From Acanthornis magna (taxonomy: Eukaryota; Chordata; Aves; Passeriformes; Acanthizidae): a DNA stretch of 64,000 nt. Position 1 is the stretch's first letter. Each line of letters starts with the position of its first letter. The notes under the pieces were generated by a model. That model did not search any database. It saw only the letters and a program-made list of their open reading frames with translations, and was not told the origin of the DNA. Both the position numbers and the translations under genes were made by a program. Below, one piece after another: positions 51,239 through 64,000 of the stretch. The stretch is from positions 1,426,001 through 1,490,000 of the forward strand of contig JAWUZG010000005.1 of the NCBI GenBank assembly GCA_036785705.1, given 5' to 3'.

Positions 51239-54200
51239 GTCATTTACCATAACTCAAAAGAAAAGGGTGATGCTGTCATTTGAGCTACGTTCCTCACACC
51301 TTTTCCTAGCATTCTCTAATAACATGTTTATCTAAAAACTGCAACAGGAGACTTTTAACCATTTCTGTTTATACAGTACACAGAACTCCAGTGAAATGAC
51401 CAGTGGCAGAATTTCAATCATTACTCAACAAATCTGGCTTTTTGAATTGGCGATTTCCTGTTTTGCTCTCACTCTAGGACTGATTCAGATCTCCCCTGAC
51501 GCCAACGGAAAGTGATTTCAGCCTTTATCAGCCCAAGGCTTCCAGATTCTGTAATTCACAGCTCATAGACACAAGTTGTGCTTATTTGGCCAAGAGCTGC
51601 CCAGCTGAAGGGCTCCTGAAAAAGCCTGGCTGCCTGGTCTGGAGAAGTCCAGCATTCCCTTTACCTCCTATGTCACCGAGGAATAAGGGCTGTAAATGGG
51701 ATGATCTTGGTCATTCCCAAGGAGCATATGAAAATTAAGTGTCAGCATTTTCTTAGTTATGTTCCAAAAGTACAATTTCTTTTATGCCTCTTTAATGGTA
51801 AGAAAGTGTGTCCTGATGCACATTTCTCAGTTTAACAAAAAAATTTGAAGGTATTTTTCACATTACTAAAAGTGCAAGAATAATAAATGTTTTATTACTT
51901 CAGGATTTCTGTTTGCAAAACCAAGTCAGAAAGTCTGGATTTTTTACAAGGAAGAATACTAAACACATCTGTCTCACCTGGAATGCCACAAAGTTTGGAA
52001 AAGCTATCAATCAGTTGTGATCAGGGTCATTAAAGATGTTTTATGTTTTTAATGCAGATTTTTGTCTCAAGGTTTTAAAAACAGTGCTACACATTTAAAA
52101 CTTGAGTTTCTAGAAAACAAAAAGTTTAAAGCTGTTCTGCCAATAAAAATGCTAACATTTTATTTAGAGAAACTTTCCTCACTTCCTACAGCAGAGCAGA
52201 AAAACTTTCAACTGTGTCATTTAATAATGGACAATAAATACTATAAACACATTAAATGAAATACAAGCAGCTCAATAGAGCTCAACACACATGGCTCTAA
52301 CAGAAACAGCAAATTCTTGACACTTGCACAAATCAAAAGTTTTGACAAACACTTGTCCTCCTCTGTGAATATTTTTTTCTCCCTGGTCATTCAGCAATTC
52401 TAGATTAGTATTTTTACTGAGGGGTTTTTTTTTTTTTTCCTAAATGCCCAAGTCCTGCCTTGAGGGGAGATGGCTGTGAATGACTCTCAGGCACATTAGC
52501 AGCAAACGTGCCATTTCTCAGCTTCATTCTGTACAGCTGATGACTGTCATACCCATATCCTCAATTCTCTGTCTTTGAACTATCCCAAAAGGTTGCAAAA
52601 AACTACAGCTTTTACTTGCAAATATCCATACCCAGATGCCACTTAGATTTTTGGACTAATACACAAAACTGGTTACTCCAACATTTTCTTCTTCTCTTTT
52701 TGGCTTTGATAGATTTTTCTTTTTTAAGTTGTTTCCTCTGTTATAAAGGCACAACAAATCAAACTTTCAAGCACAACCACATGGATAAGGAGGTAAAATG
52801 GAGGTGAGATTCATGAGAACTTTTACAATAACCTTTCTCATGTCACCTCTTCCCTTCACACCCCAGCTCATGCTTCATTTGTTATGTCCATTGTCCTCAG
52901 TGATTAATGCTGTCCTTCCCTCCCTCTGCAAAGGCAGAATTTGGAGCAGTTTGGCACAACTCCTTCAAGCCCACCAGAGAGCTTCTTCCCCCACTTTGTG
53001 ACTGCCATGGCTACAAGTGCCCAGCTGAACCAGCACTAGGTGACCTGCAGCTGCATAAACCTGCCAAGAGCATCAAAGCCTTCTGGCAAATTCCAGCCCC
53101 TCAACACTTCCCTCAAATTCCATGAGCAGCTCCTGAGGCAGCCTCTGCTGCTTCCACCCTTCCTGGCTGCAGATGCTTTGCTTGCCAAAGAACCCACCCT
53201 ATTGCTGTGGTCTCATTGACTCTTTCTTTACAAAAAGGAAAAGAAAGTCCAGAATGGGCTGGACTCTTCTCGAGTTACAGGAGCCAGACTCCAAGACACT
53301 GCTGTCTCTCTCCTGGCAGAAACCACAGCAAGGTTTCCCTTCCACCCCAAACAGGGGCACTGGCTCTTACTGACATAAAGGACCATGATGATGTTACATC
53401 ACTCGGTACCTACAGGGCTCAACCCTTTCTAGGAGAAGAAATGGCAAAGAAACAAGAGCTGGGGCATCTTCCCCAGGATTCCTGGGCTTCTGGGTCTGGC
53501 CAGGAGACTTTGTGGTAAATGAAAAGAGATGGTAAATGAATGAAATTCTCATGTTCAGGCTGCAAAAATACAAGAGACCCTCTGTTACTAAAGCCAAGCA
53601 TGAACCAAAAGACAGCTACACATCCTGAGGGACAGGTTATGGTCCATCCCAGGCAGACCTTGTGAAGGAGCTTTGCTTTGACTTAAAAATGCCTTTTTTC
53701 CTCTTTCTATCTTTGAAAGTACAAAAGAAGAGACATGCTACACCTCCCCTACAGCTTTCAGAACCGCTAATTCTGTTCCACAGGTCTTTATTTTACCTTC
53801 ACAAGAGACAATAAATCTCGAGGTATAAACTGGGAGCAGATGGAGCAGGATGTAGACTGTCAGCTTCCATTAACAACACCAGGAGCTCGGCACACGCCAC
53901 AGCCAAGGCAGAGCCTTTCATCTCAGCCCTGCACAACCGCTGGAGGAGCTGCTTGTCTGTGTCAGGGCTGCTGACTGGAGAACATCAGTCAAAGCCAGAT
54001 GTGACTACACTGCTAGCCAGGCACTTATTGCTATAGGATGGCTCTGCCCATAAATCACCACGTCACGGTGCAGTCACTTCTCAAGTCATCGGGAGCCTGG
54101 AACAGGGCTGCACAACAGGACAACAGTGCGTGGGAAGCAGAGGTGGATTTCTGGCATCCCAACCCTCCTTCCCTTCAAAAACTCCAAGGTGCACTGTTTA

Positions 54201-54724
54201 AGTGAAGCATGGGAGGGCTGGAGACCAAGGAAACTGTGATGCTACTCTGTGCTGTACCCTGCAGCCATAAAAATGCCAGTTTTGATGATCTGCCTTCTTA
54301 GCACTTCTCAATCCAAAGGAAGGGCACTACAGGCATTTGCAAGCCAGGGAAGAGCACAAGATGACTCCCCAAGAGAGGAGTTCCCTCGAGCCCCTGAGAA
54401 AGAGCAGTTTTGAGGAAAAAAACAGCCCAAATCTCCACCTAGAGCCTCCTGTGTCAAACACTCAAAACACACCATCAGACTCATGCATCACTTTAAACAG
54501 ATGCAAGGCCTAGATATTTCGGAAAGCAAAATTCTGGAGATGTAAAATGTTGATTTGGCACCACAAGCTTTCTCCAAGCCTCTCTCCCTGTCAGCTATTT
54601 CCTGTTTAATCACCAACACACACGTTACCCAAATTTTGCAAACTGGAGAGCAGCAGACCACCATGCTATTTTTATGAATAGAAGGAATGTAGCCATGGTG
54701 TCAAGGAACACTAAATAGAGAAGG
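51239..54724. other. Gene-free unique sequence
   Basis: No supported gene or transposon. A run of 14 T residues sits at 52425-52438. Open frames are about 100 codons or fewer and unrecognised. Confidence 0.65.
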
Positions 54725-54739
54725 AAAAAAAAAAAAAAA
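54725..54739 (+). repeat. Run of 15 A residues
   Basis: Homopolymer A-tract with no upstream AATAAA at the usual distance. Simple repeat. Confidence 0.92.
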
Positions 54740-56949
54740 CTTTCAGCAAATCCAGGCTGAAACAAGTCACAAGATCTATCAGTCCATGAAAAGAATCTTA
54801 GTTTTCAAATATGCAATGAAATATCTCTCAAGATGGTCTATACTCCACAGAATTAATAAGAAACGGTTTGGCAGAAATTCAGGTAGCACGGGAAGAAGGA
54901 ATTTAAAGGAAGTATTTACAGAAAAAAGAACAGGGGGAAAAGGTTATATTTCAATTCCTATACTTTTAAGATACCTTTTTCATGGTGCAGGTCTGGAGAG
55001 AGACCTTAGCCAGGCCAGTAGATGACAGTCAGAGTGACCTGGCAGGATGTAAATTATCCAGCCTCTATCCCTGGACAACCAGTGCAGCCTTCAGCATCTT
55101 CAGCCCTGACTTCATCACTGTAACAAACTGATTGCTTGTGACAGGTGACAAAGGACACGAGAGGACAAGAAGCGCTAGGGGCAAACAGCTTCTCCTCAAT
55201 CCTGCTGATCACAGCGTAAAGTATTTTTGAAGTATCATGCCAGCACTTTGACAGAGTCCAAAGGAGGAGACAAGTGTGCAAAGTCAGGCTGGATAGATTA
55301 CCTTGGCTGATGGATATCCTGGCTGTTGCAGACTGGGAGAAACTCGAGTGTTTGTGGTAGTGGCTCTTTGTCCTTGCACCACGCAGCTCAGTCCTCGCCT
55401 TCAGCTGTGACACGGTGTTCCCTGTCACACACACCCCCTGCCCTGAGCGGGGCTCACTCACAGCCTCTAGCTAACCCACCTGGCAACACTGACCACTGAG
55501 TGCTAGCCCAGATGAAAAGGAAGCAGGAATATTTCATGGGGAATTCAGACTGGGCGAGTTTGTAGGTCAGACAGGTAGGAACAGTGGTTGATTCTGGTTA
55601 ATAGTTGGGTTTTTCTACCCTTAACACTAATTGGAGCCTAAGTGAGTCTTATTCCACCTCAGACTCAGAACTGGAAGGGAAATTAAACACTGGGCAGATT
55701 CCTCTAAGAAGAATTTAGGCCAATGCACCCTGTAAAGACTGAAAAAATGCTTTGGGTCGTGTTAAGGTGGGAATTTAAAGTAAACACTTTGAATTCACCT
55801 TTTTTCCTCTCCAGTAAACTGGAGAAGATTCTAGAGACTCATGGTTGTTGGTGTGTTTGCAGAGGTAAAAGCAAGCTTTCAGAGGAAGGAAAGATCCTGA
55901 AATAATTCTGCTCAGTTAACTGAAGCCCAGCTGAGGGAACATGGTGAGGAAGTCAGAAGGCTCGAGAGATAAAGATGAGTCACGGAGCTCTCTGCTCGCA
56001 GGCACTCACTGCTAACCCAGCCTGGGTAGTTGAGAGCAGACCCTGCTGTAACCTGCTGGTGCTTTGAATTAAATGCTTACTCACCAGCTCCTCTGGAGCC
56101 TCCACATTGCTGTGCTGCAGGCACACGGGAGGGAGAAGTCCTCGCCTCCCTCTCCACGTATATCAGTTTAAGCCAGGCAGGACTGCTCCTTCACACACTG
56201 TGACTTCTGACAAAGGCTGTCTAACATGAACTCCACACACCTTACTCTGAAGGCAGGAGAGTTCCACATGGAGGAAAGTGCAGTGCGATGAAGTTTTGGA
56301 ACTGCAGCATCAACACACAGAGCCAGGCTAGATCCTCTCTGTTAACCAGCAGTGAGTTAAGTTTAACACAAAAGCTGTTGCAGAGGCCAGAAGTGCTTGC
56401 TTGGTACCACACTGCTTTCCACACAGGATGCCAAAATACCCCATTTGTCTGCTCTGCATACTCCCAGGCATGTTGCTTTGGGAGCTGCCAGTATTTGCAG
56501 AGGAACTCTCAGCAGCAGCAACTGAAGCCTCTCAAGCTCCTCATATCATAGCTGTCAACAACTCATTGAAGCCCAACACCAGCCTTGCATTAGTTATATT
56601 CCATCCTCAAAACCTCCTGAAGGCTTCTTCAGATGTTTTACAGGTCAAAAGCATCTGCTCCAAATCACCATTTAGCTGGTCATGGTATCATATCTGACAT
56701 TCTCTTGCCTCTATTTACCCAGTTTTCTGTGTTTTATCAGCAAAACAGGCCACAGCTCAGAGAACAGCAGCAGTTGCAGATTGTCTTGATCCTGCTCTTC
56801 ATGACAACTGGAAGACAAATTTTTCCCAAGACTATAGAATAAATGAAAAAAAAACCCACGAAATATTTTCAATTATATCATCAAAAGGATCTCAAAGAGG
56901 TATTAACAGAGTGGATATTCTCTGGAAGAGAGAAAGGAAGTACTATTAA
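54740..56949. other. Gene-free unique sequence
   Basis: No supported gene. An antisense frame of about 135 codons (55054-55461) has no recognisable domain. No repeats were seen. Confidence 0.6.
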
Positions 56950-57093
56950 TCCCCTTATTGGAGATCAAGAGCCGAAGTAAAGGAAGGTTAAGTGAACCTT
57001 CTTTGTTTACCCAGGAAGTCTGTATCTAGCCTAGAAGACAAATCCAAGTCTCCTAATTTCCAGCCCAGCCTCTTAGCCACAAAACAGACTTCC
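56950..57093 (-). mobile_element. MIR-like SINE remnant, reverse orientation
   Basis: Reading forward, the stretch contains GGAAGGTTAAGTGAACC, then ACAAATCCAAGTCTCCTAAT, then TTCCAGCCCAGCCTCTTAGC and CACAAAACAGACTTCC. This matches the block order of a reverse-complemented MIR: 'gaggttaagtgacttgcc', 'gaacccaggtctcctgactc', 'ccagcccagtgctctttccac'. MIR is a tRNA-derived SINE family found across amniotes. This copy is strongly diverged, as expected for its age. The boundaries are approximate. Confidence 0.6.
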
Positions 57094-58739
57094 TTCCAAC
57101 TAATAAAAGCTTGCAGGAATTTTTCGATGTTTACACGCAGGCAAATCAGCACATCTTTCATAGCAGGAGACAGAGTGCAGATGTACACAGAAAAGGAATA
57201 GATAAAAATGCTCGTTTAGATGATCTTTTTAAGCTTTTTTTTCTGGCCTTTCCCCAGCACACCCTCTCCTGCCACCACACAGGCAAATAAATCATCATCT
57301 CTCCACATCATGTACACGCAGCTTGTGTCTCTTGCTGCACTGTCATAACTCTACTGAATTTATCTTCATCTGTGTTCAGGGAGACAAATGGGACGATGCA
57401 GAACCCACTAATGAAAGTTAAAGGAAAGACAATTAGACAGATGATCACAGTAATGTGAATTAGCTTGAAGAGCCTTCAGGGCACTGTGGAAGCGCAGCCA
57501 CCTTCCCAGGAGCTGAACAGACTGCTCTGCCGGCTGGAAGCAGCGAGATTCTCCCCAGTGATCACAGAAATGCCTGGGCATTACCTACTGCCTGTATTCC
57601 ATCATGGAAGCATAACATTCCCGAGTTCGAGCATGGGTTTGAGCTTTACAAGGCAACCACAGAGCAAGGCTGAAATTCAATCAATACAAATTAGTTCTAA
57701 AGTGAGAAGTTGCTGTTAGTTGAACAGGCAAGGCGATTTCACCCCGGGAGGACAGAAATGAATAAACCCTTATTCCTTTAACTCTTTGCTGGCCTGACAT
57801 CATGGTTTGGAGGAGCCACTGGGGTGACAGGAGGTGCTCAGGCTGGAAAGCTGCAGCTCACTGATGCATTGTCCCTGCTGCTGACGTGACACCTTCACAG
57901 TGCAGCACATTGCGAATGTTACCCCAGCAGGGTGATGCCTATTTATGCAAAATACGGTGTCAAATTAAAAATACTGTGCGTGTGCGTGAAGATACCTGCA
58001 CTTGGATTATAAAGGCACGTTCTACACTCTGACCAGGGAATCCATCTGTTCCAGCAGCGACTTGGGGATCTGCTGAATACCTGAAAGTGGTCAGTGCACA
58101 TCCCAAAGAGCTTCTGAGCTCTGCTCTCATCACAAGTGCTTGTTTTCACAGCTGGATGGAAACCCTGGACAGTCCAGCAGCAGTGAATATCATCTGCAAA
58201 CCTTCAGGCATCACCACCTGTAAAGTTCAAGTCAGTCTCCGAGGCATGCAAATGCCACTTTAAAATGAATAATTTCAAACACCTCTAAACATTTCTATGA
58301 AGTAACTGGTAAAACTCCTTTGGAATTCTTTTCCTACACAACACAAATTTTGCACATCAGGAAACACACTCTAATAAATGCTCCTTTGCAGGATCTGTTC
58401 ACCAGTACTTTTGCAGATTAATGTAACCACGTATTACTTTCAAGATGAAATAAGAGCAGGAGACACATAATGGCTCCCCAGCTGAACAGCTCAGGACAGG
58501 GACTGCTTTCACAGCGCTGCAAATGGGGCTTGAGGGAAGTAAAGAAGGGCTTTTATGCAGCACACACAAACCAGGTGCTTCTAACATATGCAGCATTCAG
58601 CATTTCAAATGGTTTCGGTGAAGGCAGAGCATATCAGCTCTGAAAAACCTCACACGGAATCCTAAAGGGGTTTGTGTTTCAGCAGAGCTGGTCAAAAAAC
58701 AGGCAAAGGCTCATCCAGCCTAACCTCCACCCAAGCACT
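57094..58739. other. Gene-free unique sequence
   Basis: No supported gene. Alternating GTGCGTGTGCGTG at 57976-57988 is a short purine-pyrimidine run. Nothing else was recognised. Confidence 0.6.
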
Positions 58740-58860
58740 GTTTTCCACGTGGACAAGGATTCCTGACTTGCAGAGCAGGAAGGCTGAGGATAGATAAGGT
58801 TTTGTAACTGCACAGTAGGAGGAATCTAGATGAGATGGGATGGGAGGCAGACCGACCCTA
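58740..58860 (-). mobile_element. Possible MIR-like SINE remnant
   Basis: The blocks AGCAGGAAGGCTGAGGATAG, then ATAAGGTTTTGTAACTGCAC, then AGTAGGAGGAATCTAGATG resemble the reverse-complemented MIR core 'gatgaggaaactgaggc', 'gaggttaagtaacttgcc', 'acacagctagtaagtgg'. The similarity is weaker than for the copy at 56950-57093 and could be chance. Confidence 0.35.
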
Positions 58861-60594
58861 CACACAGAAAGAACCAATTGGTTCTATCAGTGACGACAAA
58901 TTTAAATGCAGCCCTTCTGACATACACCTAAATATCAGACTGTGCTAAGCAGGAAAACTAGCACGTGTTAACTGCAGAGACATAAGGAATTCAAGAGCTG
59001 AAATGCGGCAAAATCAGAACATAATTAGACAAAACCAAACAAAACTATCATTATCAAAGACACACTGTATCTTTTATATTCTGGTCATAAAGAAGAAATA
59101 TTTCATTTCCACATCCTTCAATGAACTACATTAACATCACCTAAGCTGCAGAAGACATCGTGTCCAGGATGACCCAAAATCACAACATAGGAAAAAATCC
59201 CTGTTCTTCAACAGAGCAGATGAAAAGCTGTACGGATTTATCAAGAAATGTATTTATCTATTAAATTATTATAAATTACTAACAGCAAAGTGTACAAATG
59301 GTATCCATTTGCATGGGATGCAGAGAGTGGAAGGACCAGAACAAGCCTTAAGTGATCTGGGAGCTTTGGGTTGAGCTGTGCCACCCAAGACTGCAGGAGA
59401 ATATCAGCAAATCCACATTCTGCAGTGCTACTGCAAAGTCTAATCTTTCTCAGAGGTTGCTGCTATAAAAGACCTTCAATATACTTGATCTCATTTACTT
59501 AAAAAAGATTGTCAGAAAGACTTGTCAGCAACTTCTTAGAAAGGCAGTAGAGGGAGGGGAAGCAGATTGTTAACATTAGAATATCACCTTCCATCTGGAT
59601 GTGTTTAACATAGGATCAGATGCAAGATTTGGACATAAATTTGAAGTCCTTGGTCTCCTGCCCAGATTAAACTTGAACTTAAGAACTTGAAGACATGTTC
59701 TCGTCTGTGGGAAGGAGCATGTTAATAAAAGCTCCAAACACTCAGGCAATTTCACTGCTTTTACTCCCTTGCACTTCTTTAAAAAAAATGTTAAGTATAC
59801 TTAAAAGAAAAAACTATAAAAAGCCATTAAACACCTACAAGCTCTGCCATACACTGAAAAGAGAAAAAAAGAAGAGAGGGAATAGGCAGAAGTAATATCT
59901 GAAGTTCTGCGGTTTCAAAGAGTCTACTAATAAATGGACTTATTGACAGGCAGCAGCTGAAAGGAAGTTCATAACTGCCACTTACTTAGCAATGATCTCA
60001 GCCCCAGTCCCTGCTTCTGAATAGAAGAATAAATGTAAAACACATGGAGGGATGGAGAAAACCAGAAAGTAACTACACACTTAACAAGGGAATGAAGAGA
60101 TACTTAAAAAATAAAGGAACTAAATGTTGCAGTCATTGCGGTGGCTTATGATTGACAAACTGTGTTTTATTGACAGCATCTCAGTAACTACAATGGATGT
60201 GAATTTCAAGGGGAATCTACAGCTGCCTGTAAAATTGTGTGTTTTCAGAACAGAGGATATCTAGGCTTCATACTCCTCAGGAATTCCTCCTCCTCCTCAC
60301 AGCCACCCGTTTTCCCTGTCTCCACTTCTCCCCATCCCTTTGGGACTACTTCACCTAATGAAAACCAAATAAACCATGAACTCCTTTTTACAAAACATCG
60401 CTTTCATTAAATACGTTCGATAAATAGTTTAACATACAGAAAAACAACGTGACTTTGCCCAAAAAGCTGGGAAATGCAATTCACCTGGTCTGCCAGGTAC
60501 CTCCAGCCTTTCCAAAGCAGCAGGACCTGTCCAACACAGAGCAGCAGCCAGAGCATCCCTGCATCAGCTCTTCAGGTGCACTCACAAGATTGCT
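58861..60594. other. Gene-free unique sequence
   Basis: No supported gene. AT-rich around 59240-59290. An ATTTGCAT octamer in reverse orientation lies near 59307-59314. No repeats were recognised. Confidence 0.6.
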
Positions 60595-60794
60595 CTCTAA
60601 ATCAGCCACAAACCAGCAGCAAGAGAAGTTCACAGGAATTCATACTTAAAATAGAAAAAAAAAAAAAAAAATCAAAGAAAAAAGGACAATATTCTTTTGG
60701 TCTCTAAATCAACCACAAACGAGCAGCACGAGAAGTTCACAGGAGTTCATACTTAAAATAGAAAAACAAATTCAAAGAGAAAGGACAATATTCT
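60595..60794 (+). repeat. Tandem duplication, unit about 107 bp
   Basis: Unit 1 (60595-60701) and unit 2 (60702-about 60794) are direct, adjacent copies. Both begin CTCTAAATCARCCACAAAC, share GAGAAGTTCACAGGARTTCA and TACTTAAAATAGAAA, and end near GGACAATATTCTT. They differ by a handful of substitutions and mainly by the A-run: 17 A residues (60655-60671) in unit 1 against GAAAAACAAATTC in unit 2. The duplication is recent enough to remain easily aligned. Confidence 0.93.
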
Positions 60795-63700
60795 TCCTGC
60801 TAGCAAACCAAATCAGAAGACTCAATCTCCAGCCCACAGACTTGGGGCTCACTTTCTCTCTCCGTGGCAGCAGGAGAGGCTCGAGGGGCTGGGACAGAGC
60901 CCTCAGCCCATCCTTCAGGCACCCTCCTGTTCTGTTAATACCTGGATTTACAAGCAGCACATCAAGGCATGGCTGTGGCGAGCTCCAAGTGCTTTAAATA
61001 GCTCTCACACCCAGAAGGCAGCAGTGTGAAATGCAGCTCTAATACCCAGGGTAGGTAACTGTCCTGTCAGCAACACAAATTCACAAAACCCAAATAAACT
61101 TCAGGAAAATCAGCACCAGCCTTCCCCTCACAACTCTCCCCATCTTCCTGCAGGCCAAACCAGCCTACCCTGTCTAAGAACATCTCCTCTGCAAAAAACA
61201 TTTTAAAGTAAAATCAAAGCTGGACCATAAAACTCTTAGTGAACTTTTTAAAAGAAATTATTTCTACGTTTTAAATATGTCAAAACACCACCCAATAATA
61301 ACCTGCCAGTGCCCATCTGAAAAAAACAATGTTTTACACTCGCCATAATAAATTCCCATATTTATTTTCTTATGTAAATAAACAAGAAGTCAGAGCAAGA
61401 ACAAAACAGATTTTTCTGGATGGAAAAAAGTGAGTTGGTGGTCAATTACTTGCTCTCCCCCTGGTCCTTTTTTAAAGAGAGAAGATGTGAAAAGTACATT
61501 TCTGATCAGAAAGCGCTAAAGAATAAAATACAAATTAGAAAAAAGAATTAAAAAGAAAAAACCCCAAACACTTTCTAAACCAACGACATCCTTTGCTGTG
61601 GATTTTAACCGTAGCCATTTATTCCACAGCCAGATGTCACTGCAAACTTATCCCCAAAAAGCCTGTCCCATCCCAACGTGCCAAAACAAACTGCTGCTTT
61701 CCAAAGCCGAGCATCACCACAGCTCAGCAGCCACCACATGCCCACATTTGCCATCAGGCTGCACCCACGAGGAGAAGCTGCAGCACAAGAAGTCCTTCGC
61801 CTGGGTTAGGGGAAGAGTTGATAAGCAGGAATTTTTCTCACAGGAAATTTTGATGAGAAATAACATGTTGTCAGGCTTTTATAAAAAAATATTTTCTTGC
61901 AGAAAAAGGAAACATTTTTCCTTTGGCAGCCCAGAAAAGGAACAGTTCCATGTTCTCCAGTGTAACTGTACATATTTCTTATGAAAACAGAAGTGTTTTT
62001 TATAAGCTATTTGATGAACTAAGCAATCTCTGTTAAAAAGAGATTTTTAAACACTTGGAGAAAACATCTGCTACCAGCTCCACTTAAAGGCAGGAGTAAC
62101 CTCATAGTAAAGCTCTTCAAGTGTTCAGAAGATCACATTCAGAAACCATAAATTTCACAAGAACAAATCAGGAGAGATTACTGTATATTTTATTGTATGT
62201 CCAAACTAGGAGTATAGCTGCATCAAAAGGTAAAATTGTTTAAAGCAAATAATCTGGAGCATAGCATTTCAAACATTATTTCTTTTCCAGCCACTGTGAC
62301 AAAGAGCTCAGCCTGGGCTACATCTGAACCACAGCCCCTCAGGAGAGCAGTTGTTCAAGGCTTCCTTTCACTATGAAAAAATATTGCCCTTCATATGTAA
62401 TATTGACATTGATTATGTATTTCCACTGTGTTTTTAAACTAAAAAGCCCCCTCGGTCACAGATTATTTAAAATGCAAACACTCCAGTCCCAGCCCCAAGT
62501 TCTGGTATATCCAGGTGCACATGAAGGACTGTGAACAAAAAGCAGCAAAGCTCAGGGGAATTTTGGTACTGACTTGAATTGAGCCTGACTTTTTCCCTAT
62601 TGCATCCACATTATCCAGTTTCTTTTTATTCTCATTCATTTTTATTCTCATCCAACCCAAAGCATTAACCTTGCAGTCTAGGTGTGCTAAAAGCATTCAT
62701 GGAAGAAGAGTGTATTTATAGCACGTTCAGGAACTTCTCAGCTCTGACAAAGACTGGGGCAGCATCAGAATCTGAGCTACAGAGCAGCATTTGATCATCT
62801 CTTACCTCCCTGAATGCTCCTCCAAAATCAACAGATGGACACGGCTTAGAAAGCAACTGCTACTGTTACTGCTAAAGTACACTGAGATAAATTATCTTGT
62901 TCTTTTAAAATTGTAATTTAGCCATGAGAAAAACAGATGCATTTGAGCTATTCCATGCGACATGGACTTGGCTTATTACCTGGACCTGTTAAAATCCTAT
63001 TGTCTTTCACTCATTCTCAGCCTGTACCCAGAGAAATACATGGACACAACTCCAGATCTACCCAGGAATACGTTAAACAGATTATAACTTCTATCTACAC
63101 CCCAGTATTGGAAAGCATTTCTGAATCAGGACATTACAGTCTCTAAAAACACAACAGTCAAAGCATCAACCCTTATTCAGAAAGATCATACCCCGATTAA
63201 AATTTCTGCCTGTTTTCATTAAAAACAGCAAATGCTTCAGCTGCTCTACACCACTGGGTAGACTTTAATGTGCAAAGCACTGCTTAAAAGGAAGACAATT
63301 TTTTAGAGCACCTGAGATTTAAAGGAATTATCTAAATCACAAAGCATCATCAATTTCCAATCAAAAAAATGGTGACTAAAAGCACAAAAGATTCTACACA
63401 ATTCAGTTGCTTTCTCCTGTCTGCTTTGACAGGCAAACTTGTGCCACAAACAAAGCCTTTTGGAAAGTGTGTTTGTTTTCCATCCTTCACAATTAGTCCT
63501 TGCATTCCCTGATTTGTCAGCTTGGTATTAAAGAATAACAATAATTTTCTATTATAATGTAGTGCTCTAAAACCATTTAACAGTTCCTCTTTGCTACTGA
63601 ATGATAAGAGACTGCACTAATTAATTGCATTCCTTCTGTTTTATGCTTCATAAAAACTTTAGCAGAGGCTTCAAAGGCACAAAAGGACATTTAAACAGCC

Positions 63701-64000
63701 TGCACTCCCTAGAAAACAGCCATGTGCGCCTTGAAAAATTTCTTCCTAAAATAAAATGGCCACAAGGAATGAAGTTAAAAAGATTTCTGGTTCAGGAGGA
63801 CATAAAAATTCATGTCCAGTTACATCTAGAACTTGAATTCTAGAGAGGCTCACTCCTTCGAATTTACTGGATTTAAATATACTGAACTTGGTAACAGTCC
63901 TCTCTCTCAAGTTTTCCCCCAAATGAAAAGGTCTAATGTATCTCAAAATTAGTATACAAAACAAAGAAAATAACTAATTATTTTCTGGTTTATCCATAAA
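60795..64000. other. Gene-free unique sequence
   Basis: No supported gene. Frames at 61593-61984 are open in two overlapping phases and have no domain. A 13-base string TTTTTATTCTCAT is duplicated at 62623 and 62639 (period 16). The remainder is AT-rich unique sequence to the window's end. Confidence 0.65.

Noticed and set aside
1..64000. Prokaryotic content: operons, CRISPR arrays, prophage, insertion sequences, defence systems
   Set aside because: The CR1 and MIR-like elements, CpG depletion, microsatellites and lack of long ordered frames point to vertebrate nuclear DNA. No regularly spaced repeat array or transposase frame exists.
1..64000. tRNA, rRNA or known microRNA genes
   Set aside because: No cloverleaf with A and B boxes, no rRNA-like conserved blocks and no familiar mature microRNA string was seen by eye. 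A covariance-model search could still reveal a diverged one.

Overview
The window reads as non-coding vertebrate nuclear DNA, most probably from a bird. The diagnostic signal is a set of 3'-end fragments of CR1 LINEs, whose tails end in the ATTCTRTG-type octamer instead of a poly(A) tail, lying in both orientations (about 5901-6127, 6952-7006, 10303-10400, 24040-24210 and 50567-50800). There is also an older CR1-like body fragment (about 28490-28795) and decayed MIR-like SINE remnants (about 56950-57093, less surely 58740-58860 and 48060-48110). The DNA is AT-rich and repeat-poor. Open frames are short, random in composition and heavily overlapping, and Shine-Dalgarno sites, operons, tRNAs and rRNAs are absent. 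A bacterial or viral reading is not supported. I cannot name the species or the locus.

I found no protein-coding gene or exon that I can support. The longest open frames (about 160-180 codons) lie in locally GC- or CpG-richer stretches. Typically both strands are open over the same interval, and none encodes a recognisable domain. The window is best described as intergenic DNA or the inside of a very large intron.

Layout. 1-5900: unique AT-rich sequence. 5901-7006: a CR1 3' end and a second short CR1 tail. 7007-14677: unique sequence with one reverse CR1 remnant. 14678-14701: an (AGC)8 microsatellite. 14702-28490: unique sequence with one reverse CR1 remnant and a small CpG cluster near 25300. 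28490-28795: an ancient CR1 fragment. 29500-35900: several stretches that look like candidate conserved non-coding elements, and a CpG-rich patch at 33510-33830. 35267-35283: a TG run. 36000-46940: unique sequence, A-rich low complexity, and a poly(A)-tailed segment at 45174-45298. 46945-46982: a strong G-quadruplex motif on the minus strand beside an A run. 47260-47530: an element-like stretch with paired TGTTTAAACA palindromes. 50567-50800: the best-preserved reverse CR1. 56950-58860: MIR-like remnants. 60595-60794: a roughly 107-bp tandem duplication.

No CRISPR array, insertion sequence, phage, toxin, secretion or defence module is present, and I did not find a convincing new biological system. 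The items most worth checking are the G-quadruplex motif, the CpG patch, the duplication with its expanded A run, the poly(A)-tailed segment and the candidate conserved elements.
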